Assembly: GCF_030732095.1 (NCBI RefSeq)
Contig: NZ_JAVAMQ010000010.1
Coordinates: forward strand, 62,001-126,000
Source of the DNA: Paracoccus spongiarum
GTDB lineage: Bacteria > Pseudomonadota > Alphaproteobacteria > Rhodobacterales > Rhodobacteraceae
Direction: 5' to 3'
DNA length: 64,000 bases
Shown here: in pieces, positions 28,574 through 38,374 of the stretch
How positions within the stretch are numbered: position 1 is the stretch's first letter
How the letters are laid out: every line of letters starts with the position of its first letter
Position numbers and translations under genes: made by a program
Notes under the pieces: generated by a model
The model's database searches: none
Told to the model about the DNA's origin: nothing
Seen by the model: the letters and a program-made list of their open reading frames with translations, nothing else

Positions 28574-29611
28574 ATGAAGCGCCCCACCATAGCCGATCTG
28601 GCCCAGGCCGCGGGCCTCAGCACCGCGACGGTCGATCGCGTCCTGAATGGCCGCAGCAATGTGCGCGAGGAGACGGTGCGCCGGGTCCACGAGGCGGCGG
28701 AGAAGATCGGCTATCACGGCGCGAATGCGATCCGCTACCGGATGCTGGCCGACCGGCCCGAATTCAAGCTGGGCGTCGTGCTGCAAAAGCCGCGCCACGC
28801 CTTCTATCAGGACATGCAGCAGGTGTTCGAGGCCGAGGCGCGCGCCTGCACGCTGCGCCGGGTGCAGCCGACCATGCGCTTTGCCGACAGCTCGCAGCCC
28901 GAGGAACTTGCCGAGATCCTGATGTCGCTGCGCGGCCGCGTCGACGCGATCGCGGCGACCGGGCTGGATCATCCTCTTGTCACGCAGGCGGTGCAGGATC
29001 TGCGCGCGGCCGGCATCCCAGTCTATGCGATGCTGTCGGATTTCGCGCAGGGGGTCCGCGAAAGCTATTTCGGGACCAACAACCTGAAGGTCGGGCGGAT
29101 CGCGGGGTGGTTCATCTCGAAACTGGCGCCACGTCCGGGCAAGGTCGGCGTGTTCATCGGCGGATCGCGCTTTCACGGCCATGAACTGCGCGAGACCGGG
29201 TTCCGCAGCTTCTTCCGCGACGCCGCGCCCGAGTTCCGGATGCTCGAGACGCAGATCAACCTCGAGACGCGGCAACTGACCTACGAGGCGACGGTGAACC
29301 TGCTGAACCGGCACGACGATCTGGTCGGCCTCTATGTCGCGGGGGGCGGCATGGAGGGCGCGATCCAGGCCGCGCGCGAGATGAAGGCCGCGGGCCGGGT
29401 GGTGCTGATCGTGAACGAGCTGACGCCGGAATCGCAGGCCGGGCTTCAGGATCACACGCTCAGCATCGTCCTGCGGACGCCGATCCGGTCGCTGGCCGCG
29501 GATCTGATCGCCCAGATGATCGCCACCCAGGAACGCGGCATGGCCGAAACGCCCGGCCAGCGCTTCTTCCCCGCCGAGGTGCTGACCCCGGAAAGCGATT
29601 TCCTGAGGTAG
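28574..29611 (+). CDS. LacI-family transcriptional regulator of the inositol cluster
   Basis: This 345-residue protein has an N-terminal LacI helix-turn-helix (TIADLAQAAGLSTATVDRVLNG, residues about 5-26) and a hinge helix. A periplasmic-binding-like sensor domain follows. It is most like repressors that recognise inositol or sugars by a domain related to the transporters' own receptors. It lies 237 bp upstream of the inositol-type binding-protein gene in the same direction. Related palindromes flank the gene, consistent with control of itself and of the downstream operon. The ligand is inferred. Confidence 0.85.
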   Translation: MKRPTIADLAQAAGLSTATVDRVLNGRSNVREETVRRVHEAAEKIGYHGANAIRYRMLADRPEFKLGVVLQKPRHAFYQDMQQVFEAEARACTLRRVQPTMRFADSSQPEELAEILMSLRGRVDAIAATGLDHPLVTQAVQDLRAAGIPVYAMLSDFAQGVRESYFGTNNLKVGRIAGWFISKLAPRPGKVGVFIGGSRFHGHELRETGFRSFFRDAAPEFRMLETQINLETRQLTYEATVNLLNRHDDLVGLYVAGGGMEGAIQAAREMKAAGRVVLIVNELTPESQAGLQDHTLSIVLRTPIRSLAADLIAQMIATQERGMAETPGQRFFPAEVLTPESDFLR

Positions 29612-29631
29612 TTACATCAGGAAAACTGGCT

Positions 29632-29655
29632 GATTGCATCACGGATGATGGAATC
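29632..29655. promoter_or_regulatory. Candidate operator upstream of the inositol transport operon
   Basis: The palindrome GATTGCATCA-CGGA-TGATGGAATC (9 of 10 arm positions symmetric) lies 20 bp after the regulator stop and about 190 bp upstream of the first transporter gene. It shares the GCATCA/TGATG core with 28543-28568. Confidence 0.45.
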
Positions 29656-29848
29656 CCGGGCGTGAATGCGTTGACCCGAGGGCGCGTTTCGGGAATCTTG
29701 ACGACATCGCCGCAGGACGGGAGCCGCGGCAGCCTATCGACACGGAATTCGCAAGACACCGCCGCCGGCGGACAGGCTAGGTCTGTCCGGCGCCGTGTTC
29801 CGGCACAGGGAGAGGCGCGCCGGACGCCGACAGTGGAGGAAGAGCCTG

Positions 29849-30790
29849 ATGAAGAAATTCCTGATGACGACCGCGATGGTCGCCGGATTGGCCGGCGGCG
29901 CCGATGCCGAGAATATCGGCGTGTCCATGGCGCTGTTCGACGACAACTTCCTGACCGTGCTGCGCAACGGCATGCAGGATTATGCCGGCAGCCTGGACGG
30001 CGTCACGCTGCAGATCGAGGATGCCCAGAACGATGTCGGCAAGCAGCTGAACCAGATCCAGAACTTCGTGGCTTCGGGCGTCGATGCGATCATCGTGAAC
30101 CCGGTCGACACCGATGCGACCGTCGCCATGTCGCAGGCCGCCGCCGATGCGGGCATCCCGCTGGTCTATGTCAACCGCGAGCCGGTGAATGTCGACAGCC
30201 TGCCCGAGACCCAGGCCTTCGTCGCCTCGGACGAGCGCGAATCCGGCACGCTGCAGACCCGGGAGGTCTGCCGCCTGCTGAAGGAAAACGGCAACGGCGA
30301 GGGCGCCAAGGCGCTGGTGATGATGGGCGAATTGTCCAACCAGGCGGCCCGGATGCGCACCCAGGACATCCACGACGTGATCGCCACCGACGAGTGCGGC
30401 TTCATCGAGGTCGTCGAGGAACAGACCGCGATGTGGTCGCGCACCCAGGGCACCGACCTGATGACCAACTGGCTGTCGGCCGGGCTGGAGTTCGATGCGC
30501 TGATCTCGAACAATGACGAGATGGCCATCGGCGCGATCCAGGCGCTGAAGACTTCGGGCCGGGCGATGGACGACGTGATCGTGGCCGGCATCGACGCCAC
30601 CGCCGATGCGCTGGCCGCGATGGAGGCCGGCGATCTGGACGTCACGGTGTTCCAGAACGCTGCCGGTCAGGGCCAGGGTGCCGTGGATGCCGCGGTCAAG
30701 CTGGCCCGCGGCGAGGCCGTCGATCAGAAGATCTACGTTCCGTTCGAGCTGGTGACCCCGGCGAACCTTGCCGACTACCACAAGAACTGA
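29849..30790 (+). CDS. Inositol-type sugar ABC transporter, first binding protein
   Basis: This 313-residue secreted receptor has a signal peptide MKKFLMTTAMVAGLAGGADA. The mature protein opens with a type I binding-protein strand (NIGVSMALFDDNFL). SNNDEMAIGAIQALK and VAGIDAT are characteristic of the IbpA/MocB group that binds myo-inositol or rhizopine-like cyclitols. GGAGGAAGAG precedes the start. It is the first gene of the transporter operon and has a paralogue at 33505. The ligand is inferred from cluster content. Confidence 0.85.
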   Translation: MKKFLMTTAMVAGLAGGADAENIGVSMALFDDNFLTVLRNGMQDYAGSLDGVTLQIEDAQNDVGKQLNQIQNFVASGVDAIIVNPVDTDATVAMSQAAADAGIPLVYVNREPVNVDSLPETQAFVASDERESGTLQTREVCRLLKENGNGEGAKALVMMGELSNQAARMRTQDIHDVIATDECGFIEVVEEQTAMWSRTQGTDLMTNWLSAGLEFDALISNNDEMAIGAIQALKTSGRAMDDVIVAGIDATADALAAMEAGDLDVTVFQNAAGQGQGAVDAAVKLARGEAVDQKIYVPFELVTPANLADYHKN

Positions 30791-30796
30791 TCGCGC

Positions 30797-30826
30797 GGCG
30801 CCGGGGCGGGACCCTGTCCCGGCGCC
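30797..30826 (+). promoter_or_regulatory. Stem-loop after the first inositol binding-protein gene
   Basis: A perfect 9-bp stem GGCGCCGGG/CCCGGCGCC (30797-30805 with 30818-30826) with a 12-nt loop sits between the binding protein and the ATPase gene. No T-run follows, so it is a candidate mRNA stabiliser or attenuator. Confidence 0.5.
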
Positions 30827-30852
30827 TTCGGACATGAACGGGAGGAACAGTC

Positions 30853-32382
30853 ATGCTTGACGGTCAGGGCGCCAGGGCGCGCGGCGTCTACGAGGGCGAA
30901 TACATCCTCGAGGTCGATCGGGTCCGCAAGGAATTTCCCGGTGTCGTGGCGCTGGACGACGTGCAGCTGAAGATCAGGCCCGGCTCGGTGCACGCGCTGA
31001 TGGGCGAGAACGGCGCCGGGAAATCGACGCTGATGAAGATCATCGCCGGCGTCTACAACCCCGATCGCGGCGAGGTCCGCTTTGCCGGGCGCAAGCTGGA
31101 CATCAGGACACCGATCGACGCGCTGAACTCGGGCATCGCGATGATCCATCAGGAACTGAACCTGATGAACACAATGACGGTGGCCGAGAACATCTGGATC
31201 GGCCGCGAGCCGAAGAACGGCGTCGGGCTGATCGCTCATGGCGAGATGCGGCGCATGACGCAGGCGCTGTTCGACGAGCTGAACATCCGGCTGGACCCGG
31301 CCGGGCAGGTGGGCGACCTGACCGTCGCGCAGAAACAGATGGTCGAGATCGCCAAGGCGGTGTCGTTCAACTCGGACGTGCTGATCATGGACGAACCCAC
31401 CAGCGCGATCACCGAAACCGAGGTCGAGCATCTGTTCCGTATCATCCGCGACCTGCGGGCCAAGGGGGTGGGCATCGTCTACATCACCCACAAGATGAAC
31501 GAGCTCTTCGAGATCGCGGACGAACTGACGGTCTTCCGCGACGGCAAGTACATCGCGACGGTCGACGCCAGGGACGTGACCCGCGACGACATCATCAAGA
31601 TGATGGTCGGCCGCCAGATCACCGACATGTTCCCCAAGATCGACTGCGAGATCGGCGAGACGATCCTCGAGGTGCGCAACCTGACGCTGCCGGGCGTGTT
31701 CCGCGATGTCAGCTTCACACTGCGCCGGGGCGAGATCCTGGGCGTGGCCGGGCTGGTCGGCTCGGGGCGCTCGAACGTGGCCGAGGCGATCTTCGGGGTC
31801 CGCCCCGCCGCCTCGGGCCAGATCGTCATCGAGGGCCAGACGGTCGAGATCACCTCGCCCCCGGTCGCGATGCGGCACGGCATGGCCTTCCTGACCGAGG
31901 ACCGCAAGGAGACCGGCTGCTTCCTGAACCTCGACTGCATCGAGAACATCCAGGTGGCGCTGCTCAGCACCGGCAAGGTGGACAATCGCGGCTTCGTCAA
32001 CCAGCGCGAGGTGAACCGGCTGGCCGAGGAATATGCCGAGAAGCTGCGCGTCAAGACCCCGAACCTTGCCGAGACGGTCGCCAACCTGTCGGGCGGCAAC
32101 CAGCAGAAGCTGCTGATCGCGCGCTGGCTGCTGACCAGGCCGAAGATCCTGATCCTGGACGAGCCGACCCGCGGCATCGACGTGGGCGCCAAGTCGGAAA
32201 TTCACCGCCTGATCACCCAGCTTGCCGGCGAAGGGGTGGCGGTGCTGATGATCTCGTCCGAACTGCCCGAGATCCTCGGCATGTCGGACCGGATCATGGT
32301 CATGCACGAGGGCCATGTCAGCGGCTTTCTGGATCGCGCCGAGGCCGACCAGGTCCGGGTCATGGAACTTGCCGCGAAGTAG
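30853..32382 (+). CDS. iatA: Inositol-type ABC transporter ATPase (duplicated)
   Basis: This 509-residue protein has two ABC domains. The first has Walker [10 protein letters not shown] and Walker [12 protein letters not shown]. The second keeps the signature LSGGNQQK and Walker [15 protein letters not shown], but its Walker A is degenerate (GLVGSGRSN), normal for the RbsA/MglA/IatA group. It energises the permease at 32413. GGGAGG precedes the start. The symbol follows the inositol ABC system of Caulobacter and is inferred from context. Confidence 0.9.
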   Translation: MLDGQGARARGVYEGEYILEVDRVRKEFPGVVALDDVQLKIRPGSVHALMGENGAGKSTLMKIIAGVYNPDRGEVRFAGRKLDIRTPIDALNSGIAMIHQELNLMNTMTVAENIWIGREPKNGVGLIAHGEMRRMTQALFDELNIRLDPAGQVGDLTVAQKQMVEIAKAVSFNSDVLIMDEPTSAITETEVEHLFRIIRDLRAKGVGIVYITHKMNELFEIADELTVFRDGKYIATVDARDVTRDDIIKMMVGRQITDMFPKIDCEIGETILEVRNLTLPGVFRDVSFTLRRGEILGVAGLVGSGRSNVAEAIFGVRPAASGQIVIEGQTVEITSPPVAMRHGMAFLTEDRKETGCFLNLDCIENIQVALLSTGKVDNRGFVNQREVNRLAEEYAEKLRVKTPNLAETVANLSGGNQQKLLIARWLLTRPKILILDEPTRGIDVGAKSEIHRLITQLAGEGVAVLMISSELPEILGMSDRIMVMHEGHVSGFLDRAEADQVRVMELAAK

Positions 32383-32412
32383 TTCGGCAGCATTTTTGGA
32401 GGAGGGCCGGAT

Positions 32413-33429
32413 ATGGCTGCGCAAGACACGAATTTCGAACGGGCCGCGCCGAAGGCGCATCGCAGGCTGCCCGCTGAACTGAACATTTTGCTGGTGCTGG
32501 TGGGAATCGCCCTGGTCTTCGAGATCCTCGGCTGGATCTTCCAGGGCCAGACATTCCTGGGCAATGTCGGCCGGCTGAAGATCATGATCCTGCAGGTGTC
32601 GGTCATCGGCATCATTGCGGTGGGGGTGACGCAGGTCATCATCTCGGGGGGCATCGACCTGTCCTCGGGCTCGATCGTGGGCGCGGTGGCGATGGTGTCG
32701 ATGAGCTTCGCGCAAAGCGCCGAATACGCCCGCGCCGTCTATCCGGCGCTGACCGACCTGCCGGTGATCGTGCCGGTGCTGATCGGGCTGGTCTGCGGCG
32801 CCATCGCGGGCTTCATCAATGGCTGGCTGATCGCCTATACCAAGATCCCGCCCTTCATCGCCACCCTCGGCATGATGGTCACGGCGCGCGGCTTTGCCAA
32901 ATGGTACACCAAGGGCCAGCCGATCAGCTTTCCGACCGAAAGCTATGCCTTCCTGGGCTCGGGGATGATGCCCGTGGTGATCTTCCTGATCGTTGCGGCG
33001 ATCTTCCATGTGGCGATGAAATACACCCGTTACGGCAAGTTCACCTACGCGATCGGCGCCAACCCGCAGGCGGCCCGCGTCTCGGGGATCGATGTCGAAC
33101 GCCATCTGGTCAAGCTGTACATCGTCGCCGCCACGCTGGCCGCGCTGGCCGGGATCGTGGTCGCCGCACGGGGCCAGACGGCCCAGGCCGGCATGGGCAT
33201 CATGTACGAACTGGACGCCATCGCGATGGCCGTCATCGGCGGCACCTCGCTGGCCGGGGGGCGCGGCTCGATCATCGGCACCTCGATCGGCATGGTGATC
33301 TTCGGCGTCATCATCTCGGGTTTCACCTTCCTGCGGCTGGACGCCTATTACCAGGAGATGATCAAGGGCGTCATCATCGTCGCCGCCGTGGTGATCGACA
33401 CCTATCGCCAGAAGAAAAAGGTCAAGTGA
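32413..33429 (+). CDS. iatP: Inositol-type ABC transporter permease
   Basis: This 338-residue membrane protein of the RbsC family has about eight to ten hydrophobic segments. Conserved blocks are ISGGIDLSSGSIVGAVAM, TKIPPFIATLGMM and GGTSLAGGRGSIIGT. It forms the translocation pore with the IatA ATPase. GGAGGAGGG precedes the start, 30 bp after iatA. Confidence 0.9.
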   Translation: MAAQDTNFERAAPKAHRRLPAELNILLVLVGIALVFEILGWIFQGQTFLGNVGRLKIMILQVSVIGIIAVGVTQVIISGGIDLSSGSIVGAVAMVSMSFAQSAEYARAVYPALTDLPVIVPVLIGLVCGAIAGFINGWLIAYTKIPPFIATLGMMVTARGFAKWYTKGQPISFPTESYAFLGSGMMPVVIFLIVAAIFHVAMKYTRYGKFTYAIGANPQAARVSGIDVERHLVKLYIVAATLAALAGIVVAARGQTAQAGMGIMYELDAIAMAVIGGTSLAGGRGSIIGTSIGMVIFGVIISGFTFLRLDAYYQEMIKGVIIVAAVVIDTYRQKKKVK

Positions 33430-33439
33430 CCTGACGAGT

Positions 33440-33468
33440 TCCGCGGCGGTCCCTCCCGCCGCCGCGGA
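33440..33468 (+). promoter_or_regulatory. Stem-loop before the second inositol binding-protein gene
   Basis: A perfect 10-bp stem TCCGCGGCGG/CCGCCGCGGA (33440-33449 with 33459-33468) with a 9-nt loop lies 11 bp after the permease stop. No T-run is present. Confidence 0.5.
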
Positions 33469-33504
33469 CCCCCACTGACCCTCGATCGCAACAGGACGGA
33501 CGCG

Positions 33505-34437
33505 ATGCAGACCACGCTGAAAACCACGATGGCGGCCTGCCTTCTGGCCACGTTCGCCCAGGCCGCGCAGGCCGAGACCCGCATCGGCGTCTCGATGACC
33601 AGCTTTGACAACCCGTTCCTGACCATCCTGCTGAATGGCATCCGCGCCGAGGCCGCGCGCCACGAGGACCTGGAACTGGTCGTCGAGGACGCCCAGCTGG
33701 ACGTGGCGCGGCAGTTGAACCAGGTGCAGAACATGGTTGCCAATGGCGTCGATGCGATCGTCGTGAACGCCGTCGATGGCGCGGCCACGCCGGCGATGAC
33801 GCAGCTTGCCGTGGATGCGGGCATCCCGCTGGTCTATGTGAACCACCCGCCCGCCGAACATGCGGCCATGCCGGCTGGCACCAGCTTCGTCGGCTCGAAC
33901 GAGGTCGACTCGGGCACCATGCAGACCCGCGCGGTCTGCGAGATGCTGGGCGGCACCGGCAAGATTCTGGTGCTGATGGGGCCGCTGGAAAACGAGGCCT
34001 CCATCATCCGCACCCGCGACATCGAAGAGGTGATCGCCGCCGACCCCTGCACCGGCATGCAGATCATCGACCGGCAGGTGGGCAACTGGAACCGCACGCA
34101 GGGCGCCGACCTGACGACCAACTGGCTGACCTCGGGCGTCGCGTTCGACGCGATCATCGCCAACAATGACGAGATGGCCATTGGCGCCATCCAGGCGCTG
34201 AAATCGGCGGGCAGGGACATGGACAGCGTCGTCGTCGCGGGCATCGACGCCACGCCCGACGGGCTGGCCGCCATGGCCGCGGGCGACCTGGACGTGACCG
34301 TGTTCCAGAACGCCACCCGTCAGGGAGAGGTCGCGCTGGCCACCGCGCGGTCGCTGGCGGCAGGCCAGCCGGCCGAGGGCAACATCTGGGTGCCCTTCGA
34401 GCCGGTCACGCCCCGGAACATGCAGGATTACCAATAG
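33505..34437 (+). CDS. Inositol-type ABC transporter, second binding protein
   Basis: This 310-residue paralogue of the 29849 protein has its own signal peptide ending AAQAAQA. It shares segments such as NNDEMAIGAIQALK, VAGIDAT and DVTVFQNA with the first copy, but the ligand-site neighbourhood differs (FDNPFLTI against FDDNFLTV). Two receptors for one ATPase/permease pair suggest different cyclitols or affinities, for example myo- and scyllo- or D-chiro-inositol. It follows the permease by 75 bp. Confidence 0.85.
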   Translation: MQTTLKTTMAACLLATFAQAAQAETRIGVSMTSFDNPFLTILLNGIRAEAARHEDLELVVEDAQLDVARQLNQVQNMVANGVDAIVVNAVDGAATPAMTQLAVDAGIPLVYVNHPPAEHAAMPAGTSFVGSNEVDSGTMQTRAVCEMLGGTGKILVLMGPLENEASIIRTRDIEEVIAADPCTGMQIIDRQVGNWNRTQGADLTTNWLTSGVAFDAIIANNDEMAIGAIQALKSAGRDMDSVVVAGIDATPDGLAAMAAGDLDVTVFQNATRQGEVALATARSLAAGQPAEGNIWVPFEPVTPRNMQDYQ

Positions 34438-34495
34438 GCGCGCCCGCCCGCACGATTACCGCCAGACCCATCCATTCCGAACAAGGACCACGCCC

Positions 34496-35392
34496 ATGAA
34501 GATGGCACTGGACCCGCACATGATCCGCCACCTCTCGCTTGAGGAGACCTGCCGCAAGACCGCCGAGCTTGGCTACGATCATGTCGAGCTGTCGCCCCGC
34601 CCCGATTTCCTGTCCTGGTGGACGCGACCGAAGGTCTATCCCGACCGGATCGCCAGTTTCCGCAAGGCGCTGAAGGATCACGGCGTGGGCCTTGCCACGC
34701 TGCAACCCATGTATCGATGGGCCAGCCCCTATCCGGATGAATGGGAGGCGGCGATCGACAACTGGAAACGGGCCATCGAGATCGCGGTCGAGATGGAGTG
34801 CCCGATGTTCGTCAGCGAGTTCGGCCGCGGCGGCAGCCCCGACCGCAGCCTGAACGACCGGTCCGGCCTGCACCGCCCCGAGACCTGCGAGACCCAGTTC
34901 TTCCGCGCAATGGACATCCTGGTGCCGATCCTGGAACGCGAGGGACTGACCCTGTCGCTGGAGGCCCATCCCGAGGACTGGCTGGAGGAGATCGCCCCCG
35001 CCATCGACATCATCAGGACCATCAACTCGAAGGCCGTGAAGGCGTCGTTCATCGCGCCGCACACTTTCTTCTACGGCCCCGACATGGTGGCCAACCTGCG
35101 CGCGACCGAAGGCCATCTGGTCCATGTCCGGCTGGCCGACACCTATGACCACACCAGGTCGTCGCAGCTGCGCTATATCGTCAACCCGCCCGGCGCGAAG
35201 GTTCGCGTCCACCAGCACACCGATTTCGGCCAGGGCGAGATCGACTGGGAGAGCTTCTTCTCGACCCTCGCGGACATGAAGTTCGACGGCGTGATGTCGA
35301 ACTGCGTCTTCGCCTGGGAGGACCGGGCCGAGGACAGCGCCCGGTTCATGCTGGCCGAAACCAACCGCTACATCGCCAAATACTGGAAATAG
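34496..35392 (+). CDS. TIM-barrel sugar phosphate isomerase/epimerase
   Basis: This 298-residue xylose-isomerase-like TIM barrel contains metal-ligand candidates in [21 protein letters not shown] and [14 protein letters not shown]. Members isomerise or epimerise keto-sugars and keto-inositols. Its location between a binding protein and iolG suggests a step that interconverts inositol isomers or their keto forms. AAGGA precedes the start. The exact reaction is not determined. Confidence 0.8.
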   Translation: MKMALDPHMIRHLSLEETCRKTAELGYDHVELSPRPDFLSWWTRPKVYPDRIASFRKALKDHGVGLATLQPMYRWASPYPDEWEAAIDNWKRAIEIAVEMECPMFVSEFGRGGSPDRSLNDRSGLHRPETCETQFFRAMDILVPILEREGLTLSLEAHPEDWLEEIAPAIDIIRTINSKAVKASFIAPHTFFYGPDMVANLRATEGHLVHVRLADTYDHTRSSQLRYIVNPPGAKVRVHQHTDFGQGEIDWESFFSTLADMKFDGVMSNCVFAWEDRAEDSARFMLAETNRYIAKYWK

Positions 35393-35402
35393 GAACACGC
35401 AC

Positions 35403-36413
35403 ATGACCCTGAAGATCGGAGTCATCGGAACCGGCATGATCGGCCGCGACCACACCCGCCGCATCCAGCAGGTTCTGGCCGGGGCCGAGGTCGTCGCGCT
35501 CAGCGACTACAACCCCGACGCCGCCCGCGCGGTGCAGGCCGACCTGGCCCCGGCCGCCACCGTCTACGAGAAGGGCGAGGACCTGATCGCCGCCCCCGAG
35601 GTGGACGCGATCCTCGTCTGTTCGACCGGCGCGACGCACGAGGCCTATGTGCTGGCCGCCATCGCCGCCGGCAAGCCCTGCTTCTGCGAAAAGCCGCTGG
35701 CCACCACCGCCGACGGCGCCAGGCGGATCGTCGATGCCGAGGTCGCCCATGGCACCCGGCTGGTGCAGGTGGGCTTCATGCGCCGCTATGACGCGGGCTA
35801 TGTCGCGCTGAAAGAGGCGGTGCAGACCCGGACCGGCGCGCCGATCATGGTCCATGCCGCGCATCGCAACCCGACCGTGCCCGAGCAGTATCTGACGCCG
35901 ATGGCGATCCACGACACGCTGATCCACGAGATCGACGTGTTCCGATGGCTGCTGGACGACGATTACGTCTCGGCCCGCGTGCTGTTCCCGCGCAAGGCCG
36001 ACCGCGCCCACGCCAGGCTGCGCGACCCGCAGGTCGTGGTGCTGGAGACCGCCAAGGGCGTGCTGATCGATGTCGAGATCTTCGTGAACTGCCATTACGG
36101 CTATGACATCCAGTGCGAGGTCGTGGGCGAGGACGGCATCGCCCGGCTGCCCGAACCGATGGCGATCCAGATGCGCCTGGGGGCGACGCTGCAAAACCCG
36201 ATCCTGACCGACTGGAAGGACCGTTTCGTGGCCAGCTATGACGTCGAGCTGAACGATTTCATCAAGGCCGCCACCCGCGGCACGGCCGCAGGCCCGTCCT
36301 CCTGGGACGGCTATGCCGCCGCCATCACCTCGGACGCCTGTGTTGCCGCACAGGACGCCGAGGGGACGACCGTCGCCATCACCCTGCCGGCGCGTCCGGC
36401 GCTGTACGACTGA
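35403..36413 (+). CDS. iolG: Inositol 2-dehydrogenase-like Gfo/Idh/MocA oxidoreductase
   Basis: This 336-residue enzyme has the Rossmann motif GVIGTGMIG and the family EKP motif ([10 protein letters not shown]). The catalytic pair is in [14 protein letters not shown], where Asp and His are diagnostic for IolG. It oxidises myo-inositol to 2-keto-myo-inositol with NAD+, the first catabolic step. It follows the isomerase gene by 10 bp. A scyllo-inositol dehydrogenase is an alternative. Confidence 0.85.
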   Translation: MTLKIGVIGTGMIGRDHTRRIQQVLAGAEVVALSDYNPDAARAVQADLAPAATVYEKGEDLIAAPEVDAILVCSTGATHEAYVLAAIAAGKPCFCEKPLATTADGARRIVDAEVAHGTRLVQVGFMRRYDAGYVALKEAVQTRTGAPIMVHAAHRNPTVPEQYLTPMAIHDTLIHEIDVFRWLLDDDYVSARVLFPRKADRAHARLRDPQVVVLETAKGVLIDVEIFVNCHYGYDIQCEVVGEDGIARLPEPMAIQMRLGATLQNPILTDWKDRFVASYDVELNDFIKAATRGTAAGPSSWDGYAAAITSDACVAAQDAEGTTVAITLPARPALYD

Positions 36414-36423
36414 GGGGCCGACC

Positions 36424-37233
36424 ATGCGTTTCGCCATCAACCACATCTGCGCGCCGAACCTGCCGCTGGCAGAATTCTTTGCCATGTGCCGGCGCCTCGG
36501 CGTCAGCGAGGTCGAGATCCGCAACGACATCCCCGACGTGCTGGGCAGCATGACGGCCGCGGCGGTCCGCGCCGAGGCAGACGCGCAGGGCATCACCATC
36601 CTGTCGATCAATGCGCTTTATCCCTTCAACGTCTGGTCGGGCGACCTGCCGGACCGGGCGCAGCGGATGGCCGACTACGCGGCCGACTGCGGTGCGAAGG
36701 CGCTGGTCATGTGCCCGCTTAACGACGGCAGCAAGGTCGCGCATTCGCAGGTCGTCGCGGCGCTGGATGCGATGAAGCCGATCCTGACCGATCGCGGCCT
36801 GACCGGGCTGGTCGAGCCCCTGGGCTTTCCGATCAGTTCGCTGCGCAGCAAGGCCGAGGCGATCGCCGCGATCACCGAGGCGGGCGACGACGGCACCTTC
36901 CGTCTGATGCACGACACCTTCCATCATCACCTGGCCGGCGAGGCGGAACTTTATCCCCATCGCAGCGGCCTGGTGCATATCTCGGGCGTGACCGATCCCG
37001 GCGTCGCAGTCGATGACATGCTGGATGCGCACCGGGTTCTGGTCGACTCCGACGACCGGCTCGGCAATGTCGCGCAGATGCGCGCGCTGATCGAGGGCGG
37101 CTATGCAGGGCCGTTCAGCTTCGAGCCCTTCGCGGCGGAAATCCACGCGCTGGCCGACCCCGAGGCCGCGCTGCGCGCCAGCATGGATCACCTTGCCGAC
37201 CGGCTGGCGCCGGTCCTGTCGGCGCGAGGCTGA
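36424..37233 (+). CDS. iolI: IolI-like TIM-barrel protein
   Basis: This 269-residue AP-endonuclease-family-2 barrel starts with [12 protein letters not shown]. It carries [18 protein letters not shown] and [11 protein letters not shown], which parallel the equivalent IolI segments ALNALVFFN and DSFHFH. IolI isomerises 2-keto-myo-inositol to 1-keto-D-chiro-inositol. Start at 36424, 10 bp after iolG. Assignment rests on these motifs and on context. Confidence 0.7.
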   Translation: MRFAINHICAPNLPLAEFFAMCRRLGVSEVEIRNDIPDVLGSMTAAAVRAEADAQGITILSINALYPFNVWSGDLPDRAQRMADYAADCGAKALVMCPLNDGSKVAHSQVVAALDAMKPILTDRGLTGLVEPLGFPISSLRSKAEAIAAITEAGDDGTFRLMHDTFHHHLAGEAELYPHRSGLVHISGVTDPGVAVDDMLDAHRVLVDSDDRLGNVAQMRALIEGGYAGPFSFEPFAAEIHALADPEAALRASMDHLADRLAPVLSARG

Positions 37234-37237
37234 TCCG

Positions 37238-38374
37238 GTGTCGGGCCGGCAATCCCCCGACAGCCTCGGCGTCGCGCTGATCGGCACGGGCTTCATGGGC
37301 AAGTGCCATGCGATGGCGTGGCGCAATGTCGCCACGGTCTTCGGCGGCGCGCAGCCCCGGCTTGAAGTGCTCTGCGACACGCCCGAGGACCGCGCGCAGG
37401 CGATGGCCGGCCAGTTCGGCTTCGCCCGCGCCTCGGCCGACTGGCAGGCCGCGCTGGCCGATCCTGCGGTGGATGTGGTCTCGATCACCACGCCGAACGG
37501 CCTGCATCGCCCGATGGCCGAGGCCGCGCTGCGCGCGGGCAAGCATGTCTGGCTGGAAAAGCCGATGGCGCTGACGCTGGAGGATGCGCAGGCGATGGCC
37601 GATCTGGCCGCGGCGCATCCGGGGCAGGTGACCGTGCTGGGCTACAACTATCTGCGCAACCCGGCCTTTCAGGCCGCACGCGGGCTGATCGCGCAGGGCG
37701 CGATCGGCCGGCCGCTGTCCTTCCGCGGCGTCTATGACGAGGACTACTCGGCCGATCCGGACCTGCCCTGGTCCTGGCGCATGACCCATGCGGGCGGCGG
37801 GCTGGGGGCGCTTGGCGATCTGGGCTGCCATCTGGTCAGCCAGATGGTGGCGCTGATGGGCCCGGTCGCCGAGGTGACCGCGATGACCCAGATCGCGGTG
37901 CCGACGCGCCCCTCGCCCGACGGCCCGTGCGCAGTCGAGAACGAGGATTCGGCCCTGGCGCTGATCCGCTTCGCCTCGGGCGCGCAGGGCAGCTTCGCGA
38001 CCTCGCGCGTGGCGCGCGGCCGCAAGTGCCGCCTGCAATGGGAGGTGCAGGGCAGCGATGGGACCCTGGTCTTCGATCAGGAGAGCATGAACGAGCTGTG
38101 GGTCCACCGCGCTGGCGAGGCGGGCTTTACCCGCCATCTCAGCGGCCCGGACCAGCCCGAATTCGCGGCCTTCTGTCCGGCGCCGGGCCATAATTTCGGC
38201 TTCAACGAACAGAAGGTCATCGAATGCCGCGACCTGATGCGCGCGATTGCGGGCGGGCCGGCGGCCGAACCCGGCTTCGCGGCGGGGCTGCGGATCGAAC
38301 GGATCATCCATGCCATGGCGGCCTCGAACGGCCGGCCGGTGCGGATCGTGGAGGAATCACATGAAGACGCTTGA
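37238..38374 (+). CDS. Second Gfo/Idh/MocA-family dehydrogenase
   Basis: This 378-residue oxidoreductase has Rossmann motif [16 protein letters not shown] and the EKP-type motif WLEKPMALT. The catalytic block [14 protein letters not shown] follows. It is a different subfamily from IolG, with a longer C-terminal domain, and may oxidise scyllo- or another inositol, or reduce a keto-inositol. It starts with GTG at 37238, 4 bp after the preceding stop. Its end overlaps iolC by 14 bp. Confidence 0.8.
   Translation: MSGRQSPDSLGVALIGTGFMGKCHAMAWRNVATVFGGAQPRLEVLCDTPEDRAQAMAGQFGFARASADWQAALADPAVDVVSITTPNGLHRPMAEAALRAGKHVWLEKPMALTLEDAQAMADLAAAHPGQVTVLGYNYLRNPAFQAARGLIAQGAIGRPLSFRGVYDEDYSADPDLPWSWRMTHAGGGLGALGDLGCHLVSQMVALMGPVAEVTAMTQIAVPTRPSPDGPCAVENEDSALALIRFASGAQGSFATSRVARGRKCRLQWEVQGSDGTLVFDQESMNELWVHRAGEAGFTRHLSGPDQPEFAAFCPAPGHNFGFNEQKVIECRDLMRAIAGGPAAEPGFAAGLRIERIIHAMAASNGRPVRIVEESHEDA

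Noticed and set aside
29769..29789. CGGACAG/CTGTCCG inverted repeat in the leader of the first inositol receptor gene
   Set aside because: A 7-bp stem without a T-run or link to a regulator; too weak to call an operator or terminator.
30775..34434. A 1219-codon open frame on the minus strand opposite the inositol transport genes
   Set aside because: Antisense shadow of three well-supported transporter genes; His/Asp-rich and without motifs.
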